Source: Odontesthes bonariensis
Taxonomy: Eukaryota; Chordata; Actinopteri; Atheriniformes; Atherinopsidae
Length of the DNA stretch: 64,000 nucleotides
Assembly: GCF_027942865.1 (NCBI RefSeq)
Contig: NC_134511.1
Coordinates: 193,501-257,500, forward strand
Direction of reading: 5' to 3'
Positions 48,310 to 60,700 of the stretch are shown piece by piece; position 1 is the stretch's first letter; every line of letters begins with the position of its first letter. The notes beneath the pieces were generated by a model, which ran no database searches, had not been told where the DNA came from, and saw nothing but the letters and a program-made list of their open reading frames with translations. The translations under genes were made by a program, and so were the position numbers.

Positions 48310-48592
48310 GATGTCACTGACCTGAAGTGAATGTTGTGTGTAAATGAGAGATGTTTTTTATTTTTCATTTATTATATTCATGCATCAAGTGGAACAACTT
48401 GTATTGTGTATTAAATTAAATGATATTTATTTATATGGGAAAATGCATGGTGAAATGGTCATGTTTTGTTACACCAACCTGCAGGACTACAGGTGGAAAT
48501 TAGCATTTCCTGCTATAACCTGGTACAAAGCATCTTTCCTCATGGTCAATGTTTATTGTACACTGTCCCTGTTCAAATAAAAACATACCATA
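48310..48592 (+). mobile_element. Interspersed-element 3' tail upstream of the myosin light chain gene
   Basis: It ends TTGTACACTGTCCCTGTTC and AAATAAAAACATACC, a tail seen on common fish repeats. It leaves only about 150 bp of unique sequence before the TATA box. Confidence 0.45.
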
Positions 48593-48740
48593 CCAAGTGG
48601 ACCCACCGAGGATCCGGCTCCCAGCAGCTTCTGGAAGCTTCTTATCTGCCGTCCGTTATCGCCTGAGCTTCTATTCCTGTTTGCTTCCATCTTTGGTCAG
48701 CCGCCCTCTCCTCTCTCGCCTCACTCGCTCCCTCAGCAGC

Positions 48741-48747
48741 TATAAAA
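48741..48747 (+). promoter_or_regulatory. TATA box of the intronless myosin light chain gene
   Basis: TATAAAA lies 42 nt before the ATG, downstream of a pyrimidine-rich stretch (about 48660-48735). It implies a very short 5' UTR. Its presence is unexpected for a simple mRNA-derived copy, since a retrocopy normally leaves its promoter behind. Confidence 0.6.
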
Positions 48748-48782
48748 CCCCGCGGGAACCGGCCTCCGTCTCCGTCTGCAGC

Positions 48783-49376
48783 ATGGCGCCGAAGAAGGTG
48801 GAAGCCAAGAAGCCCGAGGCGAAGAAGGTGGAGGCGAAGAAGGAGGAGCCGCCTCCCCCGGCCAAGCCCGCCGAGCCGGAGCCCAAGCCGCCGGAGGTGG
48901 ACCTGAAGAGCATCGTGGTGGAGTTCAGCGCCGACCAGGTGGAGGAGTTCCGGGACGCCTTCTCGCTGTTCGACGAGACGCCCACGGGCGAGATGAAGAT
49001 CACCTACGCTCAGTGCGGCGACGTGATGCGGGCGCTGGGCCACAACCCGACCAACGAGGAGGTGCTGAAGCTGCTGGGGCGCCCCAAGCCCGAGGAGCTG
49101 CACGCCAAGCTGCTGGACTTCGACAGCTTCCTGCCGGCGCTGCAGCACGTGGCGCGCTCCAAGGAGCAGGGCACCTTCGAGGACTTCGTGGAGGGCCTGA
49201 GGGTCTTCGACAAGGAGGGCAACGGCACGGTGATGGGCGCCGAGCTGCGCCACGTGCTCGCCACGCTGGGCGAGAAGATGACCGAGAACGAGGTGGACCG
49301 CCTGATGATGGGCCAGGAGGACGCCAACGGACACATCAACTACACCGAGTTCGTCAAGCACATCCTGGCCGGGTAG
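48783..49376 (+). CDS. Intronless alkali (essential) myosin light chain, MYL1/MYL4 type
   Basis: A complete 197-residue ORF. Essential light chains bind the first IQ motif of the myosin heavy-chain neck and stiffen the lever arm. Residues 1-40 are the Lys/Ala/Pro-rich extension of long alkali light chains ([10 protein letters not shown]), which can contact actin. EF-hand-like regions follow: [15 protein letters not shown] (61-75), then GRPKPEE (99-105), [17 protein letters not shown] (135-151) and [14 protein letters not shown] (177-190), with [13 protein letters not shown] between hands 3 and 4. Vertebrate MYL1/3/4 genes have several introns; this copy has none, yet the frame is intact and third codon positions are almost all G or C, unlike its surroundings. 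This suggests a conserved retrogene or complete intron loss. In-frame codons upstream are ignored because MAPKK is the family start. No poly(A) tract remains, and an L2 tail sits in the 3' UTR. The exact parent (myl1, myl3, myl4 or myl13) cannot be named by eye. Confidence 0.9.
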   Translation: MAPKKVEAKKPEAKKVEAKKEEPPPPAKPAEPEPKPPEVDLKSIVVEFSADQVEEFRDAFSLFDETPTGEMKITYAQCGDVMRALGHNPTNEEVLKLLGRPKPEELHAKLLDFDSFLPALQHVARSKEQGTFEDFVEGLRVFDKEGNGTVMGAELRHVLATLGEKMTENEVDRLMMGQEDANGHINYTEFVKHILAG

Positions 49377-49416
49377 ATCTGCTGCTTAGGGTTCTGTTGG
49401 GTTCTGAATAAGTTTG

Positions 49417-49616
49417 TGCAATCTGTTGGTTTCCTTAGCTAGGAAATTGTTTCTGAATTGGCTCTATATGAACGAATTGGATTATTTTATGAATAATTAT
49501 GATTACAATGAATTGAATTCCAATTGGCTTGAATTGGACTTACTATCTAAGTGCCTTGAGATGACATTTGTTGTATTTGGCGCTATAAAAATGAAATTGA
49601 ATTGAATTGAATTGAA
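49417..49616 (+). mobile_element. L2 LINE 3' tail in the myosin light chain 3' UTR
   Basis: Near-identical to 11620-11818 (GTGCAATCTGTTGGTTTCC ... repeated ATTGA). It is a 200-bp, 5'-truncated insertion. Its similarity to the ttf1-intron copy suggests a recent insertion. Confidence 0.85.
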
Positions 49617-49642
49617 TTCTGTTGGGTTCTGTTGGGTTCTGT

Positions 49643-49648
49643 AATAAA
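49643..49648 (+). terminator. Candidate poly(A) signal of the myosin light chain gene
   Basis: AATAAA lies about 270 nt after the stop and is followed by a GT/T-rich stretch. GTTCTGTTGGGTTCTG-like sequence flanks the L2 tail on both sides, so this looks like original 3' UTR split by the LINE insertion. Confidence 0.45.
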
Positions 49649-49649
49649 A

Positions 49650-50490
49650 GCACCTCAGTGTTCTCTCTGAAGTTTCATTCTTGCTCTGACACCAACAACA
49701 TAAACTGATGCAGATTATTGATTTTACTGTTTCTCTACCGAACAAAGAAAATGTTAAAAATTTCACTGGAACAGAAAAATATCATTAAATAATAGGACAG
49801 AGTTAAAACCAGTTTTTATCAGCCAGTTTTATCAGTTTTATCAGGAGTTCTTCCCTTTAAAGATGTTTTAGCCATCACACCACAGAAGAAGACATGAAAA
49901 GAAACAAAACAAGTGAAGGTTAGAAATGATAAAAACGACAGGTGAGGAGCGAACAAACAACAAAGTGACTGATTATTCAGAGGAAACTTTTTGAAATTAA
50001 ACAAAGGGAAGAAAACAAAGACCAAAGGAGCCTAAAATACATATACACACACTCTGCGGGAAGTTTAATGTCAGAATTAAATAAAAAGCATTAAAACAGG
50101 GTTTTCAGACACTAAAGTACTGTGTATATGAATGCCATCTCAGTTATCTGATGCACTGATAACAGAAACCTGCATTCTGACAGGGACAGGCACACTTCCT
50201 GTGTAGTACTTAAAAGAGCCACAGGGTGTCACTGTTTCACCTCACAGCAGCTCAGCTGCCTGAGCAGCTGATTGGGACGTCAGTCACATTAATGACTCTT
50301 TAAGACATTTAAATTTAGGGTTGTGTCAGACAAATACAACTAACTCAGATGTTTACCCTCAACCTCGCAGATGTGGTCATCCACATCAACCTGATGACAT
50401 CATCATGGTGTGATGCTACACAACCTGATGACATCATCATGGTGTGATGGTTCCTGGGTCCAGACCTTTCTGCACTCAGTGGTTCGGTTA
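49650..50490. other. Unique-looking intergenic sequence
   Basis: No gene. 50380-50455 has a tandem pair of about 38-bp units (CCTGATGACATCATCATGG, then TGTGATG). Confidence 0.5.
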
Positions 50491-50494
50491 GTGC

Positions 50495-50757
50495 TTCTGA
50501 GGTGTGGCGGTTAACACCGCCGCCTCGCAGCAGAGGGTTACGGGTTTGAATCCCGGCTGGTTCTCCTTGTGCATGCATGTTAGGCTAATTGGTGACGCTA
50601 AATTGTCCCTAGGAGAGTCTCGTTTGTCTCTGTGTGGCCCTTTGATGGACTGGTGACCGGTCCAAGGTGTACCAATGACCGCTGGGATGGGCTCCAGCCC
50701 CCCCGCCCTGATTTGGATTAACCAGGTATAGAAAATGGACGGATGGATGGCTTCAGT
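50495..50757 (+). mobile_element. tRNA-derived SINE
   Basis: The head has a tRNA-like GTGTGGCGGTTAACACCGCC stretch and a B-box-like GGTTTGAATCC. The body has GCTAAATTGTCCCTAGG and TGGACTGGTGACC, and the tail is GGACGGATGGATGG. This is the common fish SINE layout. Confidence 0.75.
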
Positions 50758-50931
50758 TTGACTCCCTCTGGTGGCAGAAAAAGGGATTACAGAAAGTAGT
50801 TTTTCAGCCATTTATTTTACCACCTGGAGAACAAAGTGGTGGTGCAACGCTTTGGAACCTGTGATGCTTTGTTAAAACACATCTCAGCTGTTCACCTGCT
50901 GGCTTTAGTTTCCCTGTGAGGTGTGAAGATG

Positions 50932-51140
50932 GCTACAAATAAAACCACAGAGGAAGAAGCCGGAGGTTCAAATAAAACCACAGAGGAAGAAGCCGGAGGT
51001 TCAAATAAAACCACAGAGGAAGAAGCCGGAGGTTCAAATAAAACCACAGAGGAAGAAGCCGGAGGTACAAATAAAACCACAGAGGAAGAAGCCGGAGGTA
51101 CAAATAAAACCACAGAGGAAGAAGCCGGAGGTTCAACACA
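50932..51140. repeat. 33-bp minisatellite
   Basis: Six copies holding AATAAAACCACAGAGGAAG and AAGCCGGAGGTTC. It keeps an 88-codon plus-strand ORF open (NKTTEEEAGGS repeats), which is not considered a gene. Confidence 0.9.
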
Positions 51141-51701
51141 GTTCTTTTTTAATGTAAAGCAGGCGCTCGATAATCTTCTGTTACAGTAACAAGTCAGTCG
51201 ACTCTAATAACAAAACTTCATTAAATCTGTTGAAACTTTTTTTAAAATAACAAAAGCAAACAGTCGTGTGTTAAATGTTATAGCTTCCGGTCGGATGATT
51301 CTTCTTTGTGCATCTTAGGTGAAACAAAGAGCTTAGAACCGTAGATTAGATCAGATTATTCACATAGCAGTGACCAGTCGAAGCAGTCAACAACAACAAA
51401 CATCTTCAGAGTTAATGCTGATTCCTGTTAGACGGTTAAACTTTATTAAATCTGACATATTCAAAGCTCCTCAGTTCTAACCTGACATCTGACTCATCAA
51501 TAAAACTATACTCGTGTTATTTAGTGTGAGAATGTACAGAAAACAGCTGATCTGAGGGACACGAGCCTCCAACAAACTACATTTCCCATAATGCAACTGG
51601 GGCCTCTCAGCGGCTGGATGAAGGGCCAGCAGCCAGCCAATCAGAGACTCTGATCAGTTCGATCGATTCGTCCTCTAATTAACTCGATTTTCCTCTTCTC
51701 C
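51141..51701. other. rgs3 3' UTR and flank
   Basis: No ORF. A minus-strand AATAAA at 51447-51442 could end rgs3 about 255 nt after its stop. An out-of-frame extension between 51702 and 51640 overlaps the last exon and is ignored. Confidence 0.45.
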
Positions 51702-54700
51702 TCACGATTGGCTGACAGATCTGCTCTGATTGGCTGGCTGTGAGGCCGTGTCTGTGCTGTGATTGGCCAGCTGGGCGTAAAGGCGGGACTTGAGGAATCG
51801 TGGGTAACTGTCCGTCTCCATGAGACTGAAGATCTGGTCCTGGGCTGGCTGAAAGGCGTTGGGACAAACGCCAAGACGCAGGCTCTGATTGGTCGACTGC
51901 CTCACGGACGAGTCCACGTTGACCTGTGACAGAGAGCAGCTGAGTCACATGACCAGATGTTGGACCAATCAGAGGACAGACTGATAGTTCTACCCACCTG
52001 TCTCGCAGCGTTGGTAGAGATGAACTCGTCATAGATTTTCATGGCACCGGCAGCCATCTTGCTGAAGGGGCGTGTCCTCCTGAATCTCTCCGCGGCCAAC
52101 CAGAAGTCCAGGTTCTCCTCGCTGAACTCCGTCCTCAGGAAGTGACGGAACACCGTCAGACCATCTGACCAATCAGAACGAGAGGGAGAAAGACTGTAAG
52201 CCAATGGGGACAGACGGCACTCAGGCTCCTCCCCCATCGTCTGCCCATCGGTTCAAACAGGAACAACTTACCCTGATTGGTCAGCAGGGCGTCCAGAGAC
52301 TCCGCCCATTTCAGCACCTCGTCCGTGGGCGGCCTGAAAACCAGAACAAACAAACCTCAGAACCAAACAGAACCAGCAGGAACCAGCAGGAACCAAACAG
52401 AACCAGCAGGAACCAAACAGAAGCAGCAAGAACCAATAAGAACCAAAATGAACCAAAAAGAACCAATAAGAACCAATAAGAACTATCAGGAACCGAACAG
52501 AACCAGCAGTAATCTGGACTGTGTGACCCAGGTTAGAACTGGTTTTGGTTCTGTTCAGAAAAGGTTGGAGGATTTTCGCACCTGTTGTTTCTGAGAACTT
52601 TCTCCAAAGTGTTGCCAGGAACATTTTTCCGTCTCTGCAGAAAAGTCAGGCGGCTCCGAACATCAGCAGCTCTGCAGAGGCATGAGAACCAATCAGAGAG
52701 AGAAAAGACAAAAAACAAACAAATAAACAAATAAACAAACAAAACCAAAGCAGATAAACAAAAATATAGACAAACATCAAAATAAACAAACAAAAAAGAC
52801 AAAAACAGACAAACATCAAAATAAACCAACAAAAAAGACAAAAACAGACAAACATCAAAATAAACTACCAGACCAAAACAAACAAAGAGTGGGAATGTTT
52901 ACGTACAAACTCTTTGTCATCTTCTTCCTCTGCTGACGTTTTCTGGACTCTCCGCCCTGAATAAACAACAACAACAACAACAACCATTACACAGAGTTAT
53001 ACCAGGTTCTGATGGTGTTTATGGATCTTTAAACCAGATATCTGGTTCTTGCTGGTCTGGACTTGTTCGGACAGAAGATTCTGTCAGTGAACCCTAAAAT
53101 AAAGTTACGTTCAATTTTATGGATTAATTCGACAGTTTCTTTTTAAAGAAAGTGTTTTTTCTCTTGAACTCCCTCTGAGCTTCCGTAGTTTCGAAGCTTC
53201 TGCAGTAGCTGCCAAGCAGGAAGTATTTACAGGAAGTTGCACACCTGTACAGTCGATAAGCAGCTCGGAGATGATGTCTATCGACACTAATTAAACCTTT
53301 AATTGTACATTTTGTAAGACAGGCTTTAAAGTTTAAAGCTTTAAAGAAAGTGGGTGCGAACACGTCCTACCTTGGTGCCGTTGAGCAGCAGCAGCAGCTG
53401 GTGCAGAGACGCTCCTTCCCTGGTCAGGTGTTTCCTCAGGGTCTGAGGGGAAGGAGGGGAGGGGGCGGGGCCTGTGGAGGCGAGCTGGTGGATGGTGCTG
53501 TCTGACAGGAAGCGGGGGGATCGGGGTTCCTGCAGCAGGGAACCCTCAGAGAGCGAGCGGCGCAGGACTGATGGGTAATCAATCAGGTAATCAATCAGGT
53601 CATCAATCAGGTAATCAATCGGGTAATCAATCGGGTAATCAATCAGGTAATCAATCAGGTAATCAATCAGGTCATCAATCAGGTAATCAATCGGGTAATC
53701 AATCAGGTAATCAATCAGGTTTCATTGTAAACACAGTAAAGGTCAAAGGTCACACCTCTGACTTTATAAAGCTGGAACTGACCTGCAGGTCTGTGGCTGA
53801 AGGGGAACTCGGCTCCTCCTCCTTCCTCCTCATCATCACTCTCCTCCTCCTTCATGTTAAAGGGGCGTGGCCTCAGCAGGAGTCCCCGCCCCCCGACTCC
53901 GCCCACATTCTCTGAGGTTTCTGAGGCGCTCTCCCCCTCCCCCTGCTGCCGCTCCTCCACCTCCTCCTCCGGCCTGCTGCTGCTCCTCTCCTTCCAGACG
54001 GGACTCCTCAGAGGGGAGGATGGGGGAGGAAATAACTGAGGCAGGGAGGGGAGAGTCCTGGGGGGAGGTGAGGACGAAGAGGAGGTGGAGAAGGGGGAGT
54101 AAGGAGCAGGGGAGGGAGCTCTGCGGGGGTCACAGAGGGAGGAGTAAGGAGAGCAGGAACGGTAGAGGAGGCCGAAATCTGAGGGGAGGTCTGAGAGCTG
54201 AGGAAGGGGAGGAGGAGGAGGAGGAGGAGGAGGAGGAGGAGGAAGAGGAGGAGGAGGAGGAGGAAGAGGAGGAGGAGGAGGAGGAGGAGGAGGAGGAGGA
54301 AGAGGAGGAGGAGGAGGAGGAGGAGGAGGAGGAGGAGGAGGAGGAAGAGGAGGAGGAGGAGGAGGAGGAGGAGGAGGAGGAAGAGGAGGAGGAGGAGGAG
54401 GAGGAGGAGGAAGAGGAGGAGGAGGAGGAAGAGGAGGAGGAGGAGGAGGAGGAGGAGGAGGAGGAGGAAGAGGAGGAGGAGGAGGAGGAGGAAGAGGAGG
54501 AGGAGGAGGAGGAGGAGGAGGAGGAGGAGGAGGAAGAGGAGGAGGAGGAGGAGGAGGAGGAAGAGGAGGAAGAGGAGGAAGAGGAAGAAGAGGAGGAAGA
54601 GGAGGAGGAGGAGGAAGAGGAGGAGGAGGAGGAGGAGGAGGAGGAGGAAGAAGAAGAAGAAGAAGAGATAATCATGTTAATACTACTCACGCTGTTTTGT

Positions 54701-57700
54701 TTCAGTGTCCTCTTATAAGCAAAAGAGAATAATTAACTAGAACATTTCTGAAGAAATTTTGATGGGTTCCAATCTGCTGCCCGCCCTATCAACAAACCCT
54801 TTAGTTCAGTTGAAGTTGAGAGTCTCCTGTCACATATAAACTTTGAATGAGGTCTCTGTGATGTCGTATGGCTGAGTTATGAGAACTCCAAAATAGGGCA
54901 GTTTTTGGCATTTTTGGCTCGTTAAGTGCTTTCCAATCGATTTTTCCATTAAGACGGGTCTGCTGAAGACAGTGATGTGATTTTTATCAAGATCCTGTTT
55001 AAATATAGCTTTTATGGTACTTTCAAAATGGCCTCGTTAAGTGCTTTTCAATGCATTTTCCCATTGCATTGTGGGTATTTTCAAACTTCCCCTCACTATC
55101 AGTTTAAAGGAGAAAAGCAGATCAGATTTATAACATGAAGCTGTTATAACAGGGCAGCCATCTTGGCTCTGCCCTCATAAGCAGTCTTAGAACAGAGCAG
55201 GCTAACAAGGCGTTGCCCCGGTAACAGGAGCAGGCTAACAAGGCGTCGCCCCGGTAACAGGAGCAGGTGCGGCTCGTCTGTGTCTCTGACATGTACGCTC
55301 ACTATGGCTTATTAAAATTAGACTATAATTTTGACTGCACTCGACTGTCTCGAACAAACGGTCGCTGTTCGAAAAGTAAAAGTCGTATCCGAATAATTCT
55401 TGAACTGTCAGCGCCCCAAGAGACAGCAGAAGCAGCGGTGTAATTTTCATTCGGCTACTATGTGGGGCTCGTTTTTTATGGCAGTTTTAAAATAATTTTT
55501 CACCTGAATTTTATGATTTTAGGCGTTTATAATGGGCGGAATGTCAGCTGGAGGGCCGAATCTCTGCACTCAGAGGCGATTTGTGAGGAATCTGTGAGGC
55601 AGAGCTCAATGAGTCTGACTTTGTGTGAAAGAGGATAAAAATGTCTACGGTTTGAAGTAAAATTTGTCCAGATCGGGCAGATATTTCAGATATGAGAGAC
55701 ATTTGTTCGAGGAATTGGTTCAGTATCGAATTTAGCGTGAGAAACAGAGTGGGAGAGACGCCTCAGCTGAGATGTAGTCTTCCTAAAACGTAAACTGCCG
55801 TTGTGTCAAATATGTATAATATATCAACAAACCCTTTAGTTCAGTTAAAGCCGAGAGTTTCCTGTCACATATAAACTTTGAATGAGGTCTGTGTCATGCT
55901 TTATGGCTGAGTTATAAGGCCTCTAAAATAGTGAAAATAGTAGTAAAATAGTAGTTTTTGGCAGTTGGCGCAGCCCTATTTTTGAATTGATTGGTTTCAG
56001 AGACCTGCACCAAACCTGAACCTAGTTTAACAAAACGTTGGAACTGAAGTTCTAAGAGAAGAAATCTGAAACTACCTGTACAGGTGGCAGTGCGAAAAAA
56101 ACCACAGGAACAGCGCCCTACCTGGTGGCCATGTCCGGTCTCCGTGGCGACCAGCTGGAGTTGTATGTTGTCATGGAGACAGAGGCTGACCCGAACCTTC
56201 TGCTCGATGCTGAATGCCTCCAAACTGAAGAGACAGCGCCAGCAGGTCTGGGAACTCTGCAGGAAGTAGATCTGCAGCGGTTCTGATGTCACTGAAACAA
56301 CAAGAGGCAGAGCCTTCAGTTATCAGGCCCCTCTCTGTGGAACCAGCTGCCAGTTTGGGAGGCAGAGCCTTCAGTTATCAGGCCCCTCTCTGTGGAACCA
56401 GCTGCCAGTTTGGGAGGCAGAGCCTTCAGTTATCAGGCCCCTCTCTGTGGGACCGGCTGCCAGTTTGGGAGGCAGAGCCTTCAGTTATCAGGCCCCTCTC
56501 TGTGGAACCAGCTGCCAGTTTGGGAGGCAGAGCCTTCAGTTATCAGGCCCCTCTCTGTGGAACCAGCTGCCAGTTTGGGAGGCAGAGCCTTCAGTTATCA
56601 GGCCCCTCTTTGTGGAACCAGCTGCCAGTTTGGGAGGCAGAGCCTTCAGTTATCAGGCTCCTCTCTGTGGAACCAGCTGCCAGTTTGGGAGGCAGAGCCT
56701 TCAGTTATCAGGCCCCTCTCTGAGGAACCAGCTGCCAGTTTGGGAGGCAGAGCCTTCAGTTATCAGGCCCCTCTCTGTGGAACCAGCTGCCAGTTTGGGA
56801 GGCAGAGCCTTCAGTTATCATGCCTCGTGCATGCTCAGGACGGGGGATTGGATCAGAGAGAAGTTTCAGTTAATCTGTTGGTTTCCTGAGCTGGAAACTT
56901 TAATTATCTCTGTATGAATTGGACTAAATTGTAATTTAATGAATTGGATTTGATTGATTATGATTGTATTAGAATAAATTGGACTGTAATTGACTTGAAT
57001 TGGACTGTAGTGCCGTTAGATTTGTTGTGATTTCGTGCTTTGTAAATGAAACTGAACTGAACTTAATTTTCATGTGTATCTATGACTCAGTGGTTAGGGT
57101 GGTTTGTCCAGTAATTGGAAGGTTGGTGGTTCAATTCCCACTCTTGCCACTCAAAAATTGGTGAAACAACTGTAGGGGTGTCAGGCCACCTCCTTGCCCC
57201 GGGCGCAGTGCATGCTCCCTGGGTGGAGGTATCTCATCCCTGCCCTGACTGCAGCACACCTGGAAGCCACCTGTCCCAAACATTATGGAGCCTGTACACA
57301 TCAGAACATGGAGGACAACAACAACAACAACAACTGGGTGGTACCCTCTCTGAGCTGCACGGTGTTCAGGTACAGCGGACTCTGTAGGACGTTACAGCGT
57401 CCGGCTTCGTCCTCTCTGGTGAACAGCAGCAGGTCGCTGTAGATAAGCACCGTCACCTGAAACACACACAGAAAAACCATTATCACAAAGAGAGCACACA
57501 CTGAAAAAAACAACTCATAAGATTTACTTAAAAAACCCTCTGTAAGTATTTGCACTCAGATGATTTAAGTAATATTTAATGCTGCAATAGCAAGTAAATT
57601 TTACTCACCATAAAACATAACAGTTTTGAAGATATTAGGTAACATTTACTTAATTACATCTAAGTTTTAAGTTATATTTATTTAAACAGATGAAGTAAAC

Positions 57701-60700
57701 TCTACTTGTTTTTCATAGGCAGGAACATCATTTTACTCAAAATTTTAAGTAAATTTTATATATCTGTAGTATTTGCTGTTATGAAGTAACACTTTCAGAG
57801 TAAAGTTTATGTAGTATTTCTAGGTTTATATACATACAACTATTAAATTGTATGAGGAAACCTCAGTAAAACGTACTCTTCCCCCATAATTCATGTGTTA
57901 CGTTAATAAAATGTTTAATTTTACTTAAAGGATAAGACCGTTTTTTTTACATTTGGCCCTTGATTTCACATTATAGCATGATGTTCTCCTCACCCCTGCT
58001 TGTTGTTGAACATTTGGAGCTGTTCCGAAGATATTCGAGAGGCGTCTGGCTGCTCTCTTGAGATATTCGGCCATGAAACGGTTTCCTATGGGCAAGCTTA
58101 TACAGGCACAAACTATGCTGTTTATAATTTATTAATTACTCTACACTAGCACTGATAACGTGGAGGTGCGTCGCTTAATTAAAAAAATCCGGGTTACTAA
58201 TTTTGAATTTTAGCCGAATGAATAAATAGGCAGCAGGTCTGTGGGCTGTCTGTGGCAGTAGCACGAGGAGGACGTCAGTAACACCCACTTTACCACAAAA
58301 AAATCAAAATTACAACATCTTCGTTTGTTATTCCTGACCTGTTTGTAGCACCAACCTGACCTGCCTGCCTTGTTACCGGTTTTACCCATGTTCCTCGTCA
58401 CCTTGAAGCTAAGTATTTATTCTATTTATTCCATGCCATGCCAAGTCTTTTGTTTGCCTTCTCAAAGTTAAGTTTTTGAATCCGGCTCTGCCGCGCTTTT
58501 TGTTTGAACTTTGTTTGTTTTTGTATAATAAATCCAGTTTTCCTTTTGAAAAAGTCCGCATCCGTGTCCTACCTTCACAGACAATTTTTGGAGGGAGATA
58601 TTTGATTTATTAGAGAAAATATTTGCTTCTCGGCTGCCTAGGAACCCGCTGCTGGCCATCCTGGGTATCTATATATCTGCTGCATGTACTACTTACAGCA
58701 GCTAAGAAAGCAATAACCCTAAACTGGCTTAAAAAAGACCCCCCAACACTGGATACATGGCAGTCAGTAGTTTTTACATGATGGAAAAAATAACTTTAAT
58801 CAGTAACTTCCCCCAGCATTCAGCTTCTGATGAGGTAACGCCACTAACAGAAGATCACATGACCTGAGGCCGTCCTCAGTTTGAGTCTAACTGACTTCTC
58901 ATCTTCCCTTTTACCAAAACCCTGAAAGTGAAACGGGGCAGATTCCCAGAAGCAGCTCAGGACGATCCATTAGTGGAAACTGATCCTGGATCTGCTCTCT
59001 GAGGACCTTCAGATCCAGCAGAGAACAAACTCAATTATTTAAAACATCCCATTTTATTTCTGGATGTTCTGGGTTTGTTTTTTTAATGGTAACTGACTGG
59101 AGACGGAACCGGTTCTGCTTCCTGTTACCTGTCACGCCCATGGGACTATGTTTTAAGTTTTATGTTTTAGGTTACATTTTGGTTTCAGTTCATGTCTTAG
59201 ATTTTGCCATGTTTTAGTTTCCCTTCACTCAGTTCATTCACTGCACCTGTTCATTCCCCACCAGCTGCACCCAGTCACTAATCACTCAGTCCCTGTCTTG
59301 TTGTCGGATCTTTTTGTTTGCTTTCCTTGCCTTTGTTGCTTCCCATGATGTTCGTCAAGCTAAGTATTTATTCATACCGTGCCATGCCCAGTTCTTTGTT
59401 TGTTTTGTTCACAGTTATGTTTTTGAATCCGGCTTTTAGTTTGAACCTTGTTTTTTGCTTAAATAAATCCAGTTTCCTTTTCTGAAAAAGTCTGCATCCG
59501 TGTCCGACCTTCACCATCCTCACCATCTTGACATTACCTTGATGGGCAGCAGGTCGGCTTGGTGTAGAATCATTTCCTCCGACATCAGCAGGGTTCTGTC
59601 CGGGCTGCAGAGATCCAGAGGCTGAAACAACAACACAGACACGTAAACAACTACTACAGGATTAAATAAACAACACAACTTTATTGTTTTTGCATTGAGT
59701 TTTTTTTCTTCCACAGATCACATTCATAAAACCATAAAACACGACCTAAAAAACATAAAGATATCAGGAGCTACAACTGGAGCATCTCGATTCTGCTGAT
59801 CTGAACTCTCAGACAGGGGTCAGGGTTTGGGGGATGTTTGGGGGACTTTGGTGGATGTTTGGGGCATTTGGGGGGATGTTGGGGGACTTTGGGGGATGTT
59901 TGGGGGGATGTTGGGGGATGTTTGGGGGGATGATGGGGGATGTTTGGGGGGATGATGGGGGATGTAACAGGAAAGGAGGAGGATCACAGAGCTGGTTAAT
60001 CCTGGACCTGGCTGCAGGAACAGCTCTAACAGCTCTATGCTCAGCTGTAAGACTATCCGGGCAGACAGAGACTGCAGACAGAGCGGTAACAGGAAAGGAG
60101 GAGGATCACAGAGCTAGTTAACAACAGATGCTGGGTTATTGGTTAGTGGTTATTTGTCCACATAAACAAAGAAGTTTGACGTATGATTCTGGATTCTGAC
60201 CTGGACAAAGACGGGGAAGATGAGGGTTTTGGGTGCCAGGCTGACGTAGGTTCCGTATCCGGAGCAGGGGAGATGGGATTGGATGATGGTGCAGTTCTGG
60301 TAGTCGCCATAGTTACCAGGTGGGGCTGATGAGGAGGTTTTGGGGGACGGAGGGGGCAGGTTGGAGGCGTGGCCGGTGAACGATCGCCGCAATGAGCCGA
60401 GTCGAGGATTGTGAAGGAGGTTCTGAACTCTGCTGGGGTGAGTCTGAGACTGCCGATCTGGAGAACAAGTTGGATCAGTTTTTCATCAATGCCTTCAACG
60501 TATACTCAGAAAGGATAATAAAGAATAATCAGGGTGAGGGCGGTCGTACCGATAGTCCCGCTCTGGTCCTGGTAGACAGGCTGCAGCAGCTGGAACAGAA
60601 CCAAGAACATTCAGTGTTATAGCAGAACTTTGCTGGATGCCATTCAGACAAAGGTTCTGATCAGACCGCTGCAGGTAGACCCGCCCCCCGGTTCTGATCA

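Noticed and set aside
48642..49361. 239-codon minus-strand ORF and a 132-codon plus-strand ORF overlapping the myosin light chain
   Set aside because: Shadows of a GC-rich coding sequence; the alkali light chain frame is clearly the conserved one.
50923..51189. 88-codon ORF with NKTTEEEAGGS repeats
   Set aside because: It is just the 33-bp array with short flanks, no family resemblance and no gene context.
53867..54718. Poly-Glu (plus) and poly-Ser (minus) ORFs
   Set aside because: The tract is the pyrimidine tract before an rgs3 acceptor. The rgs3 frame there would be Pro/Leu, not Ser or Glu, and the tract is best read as intronic.
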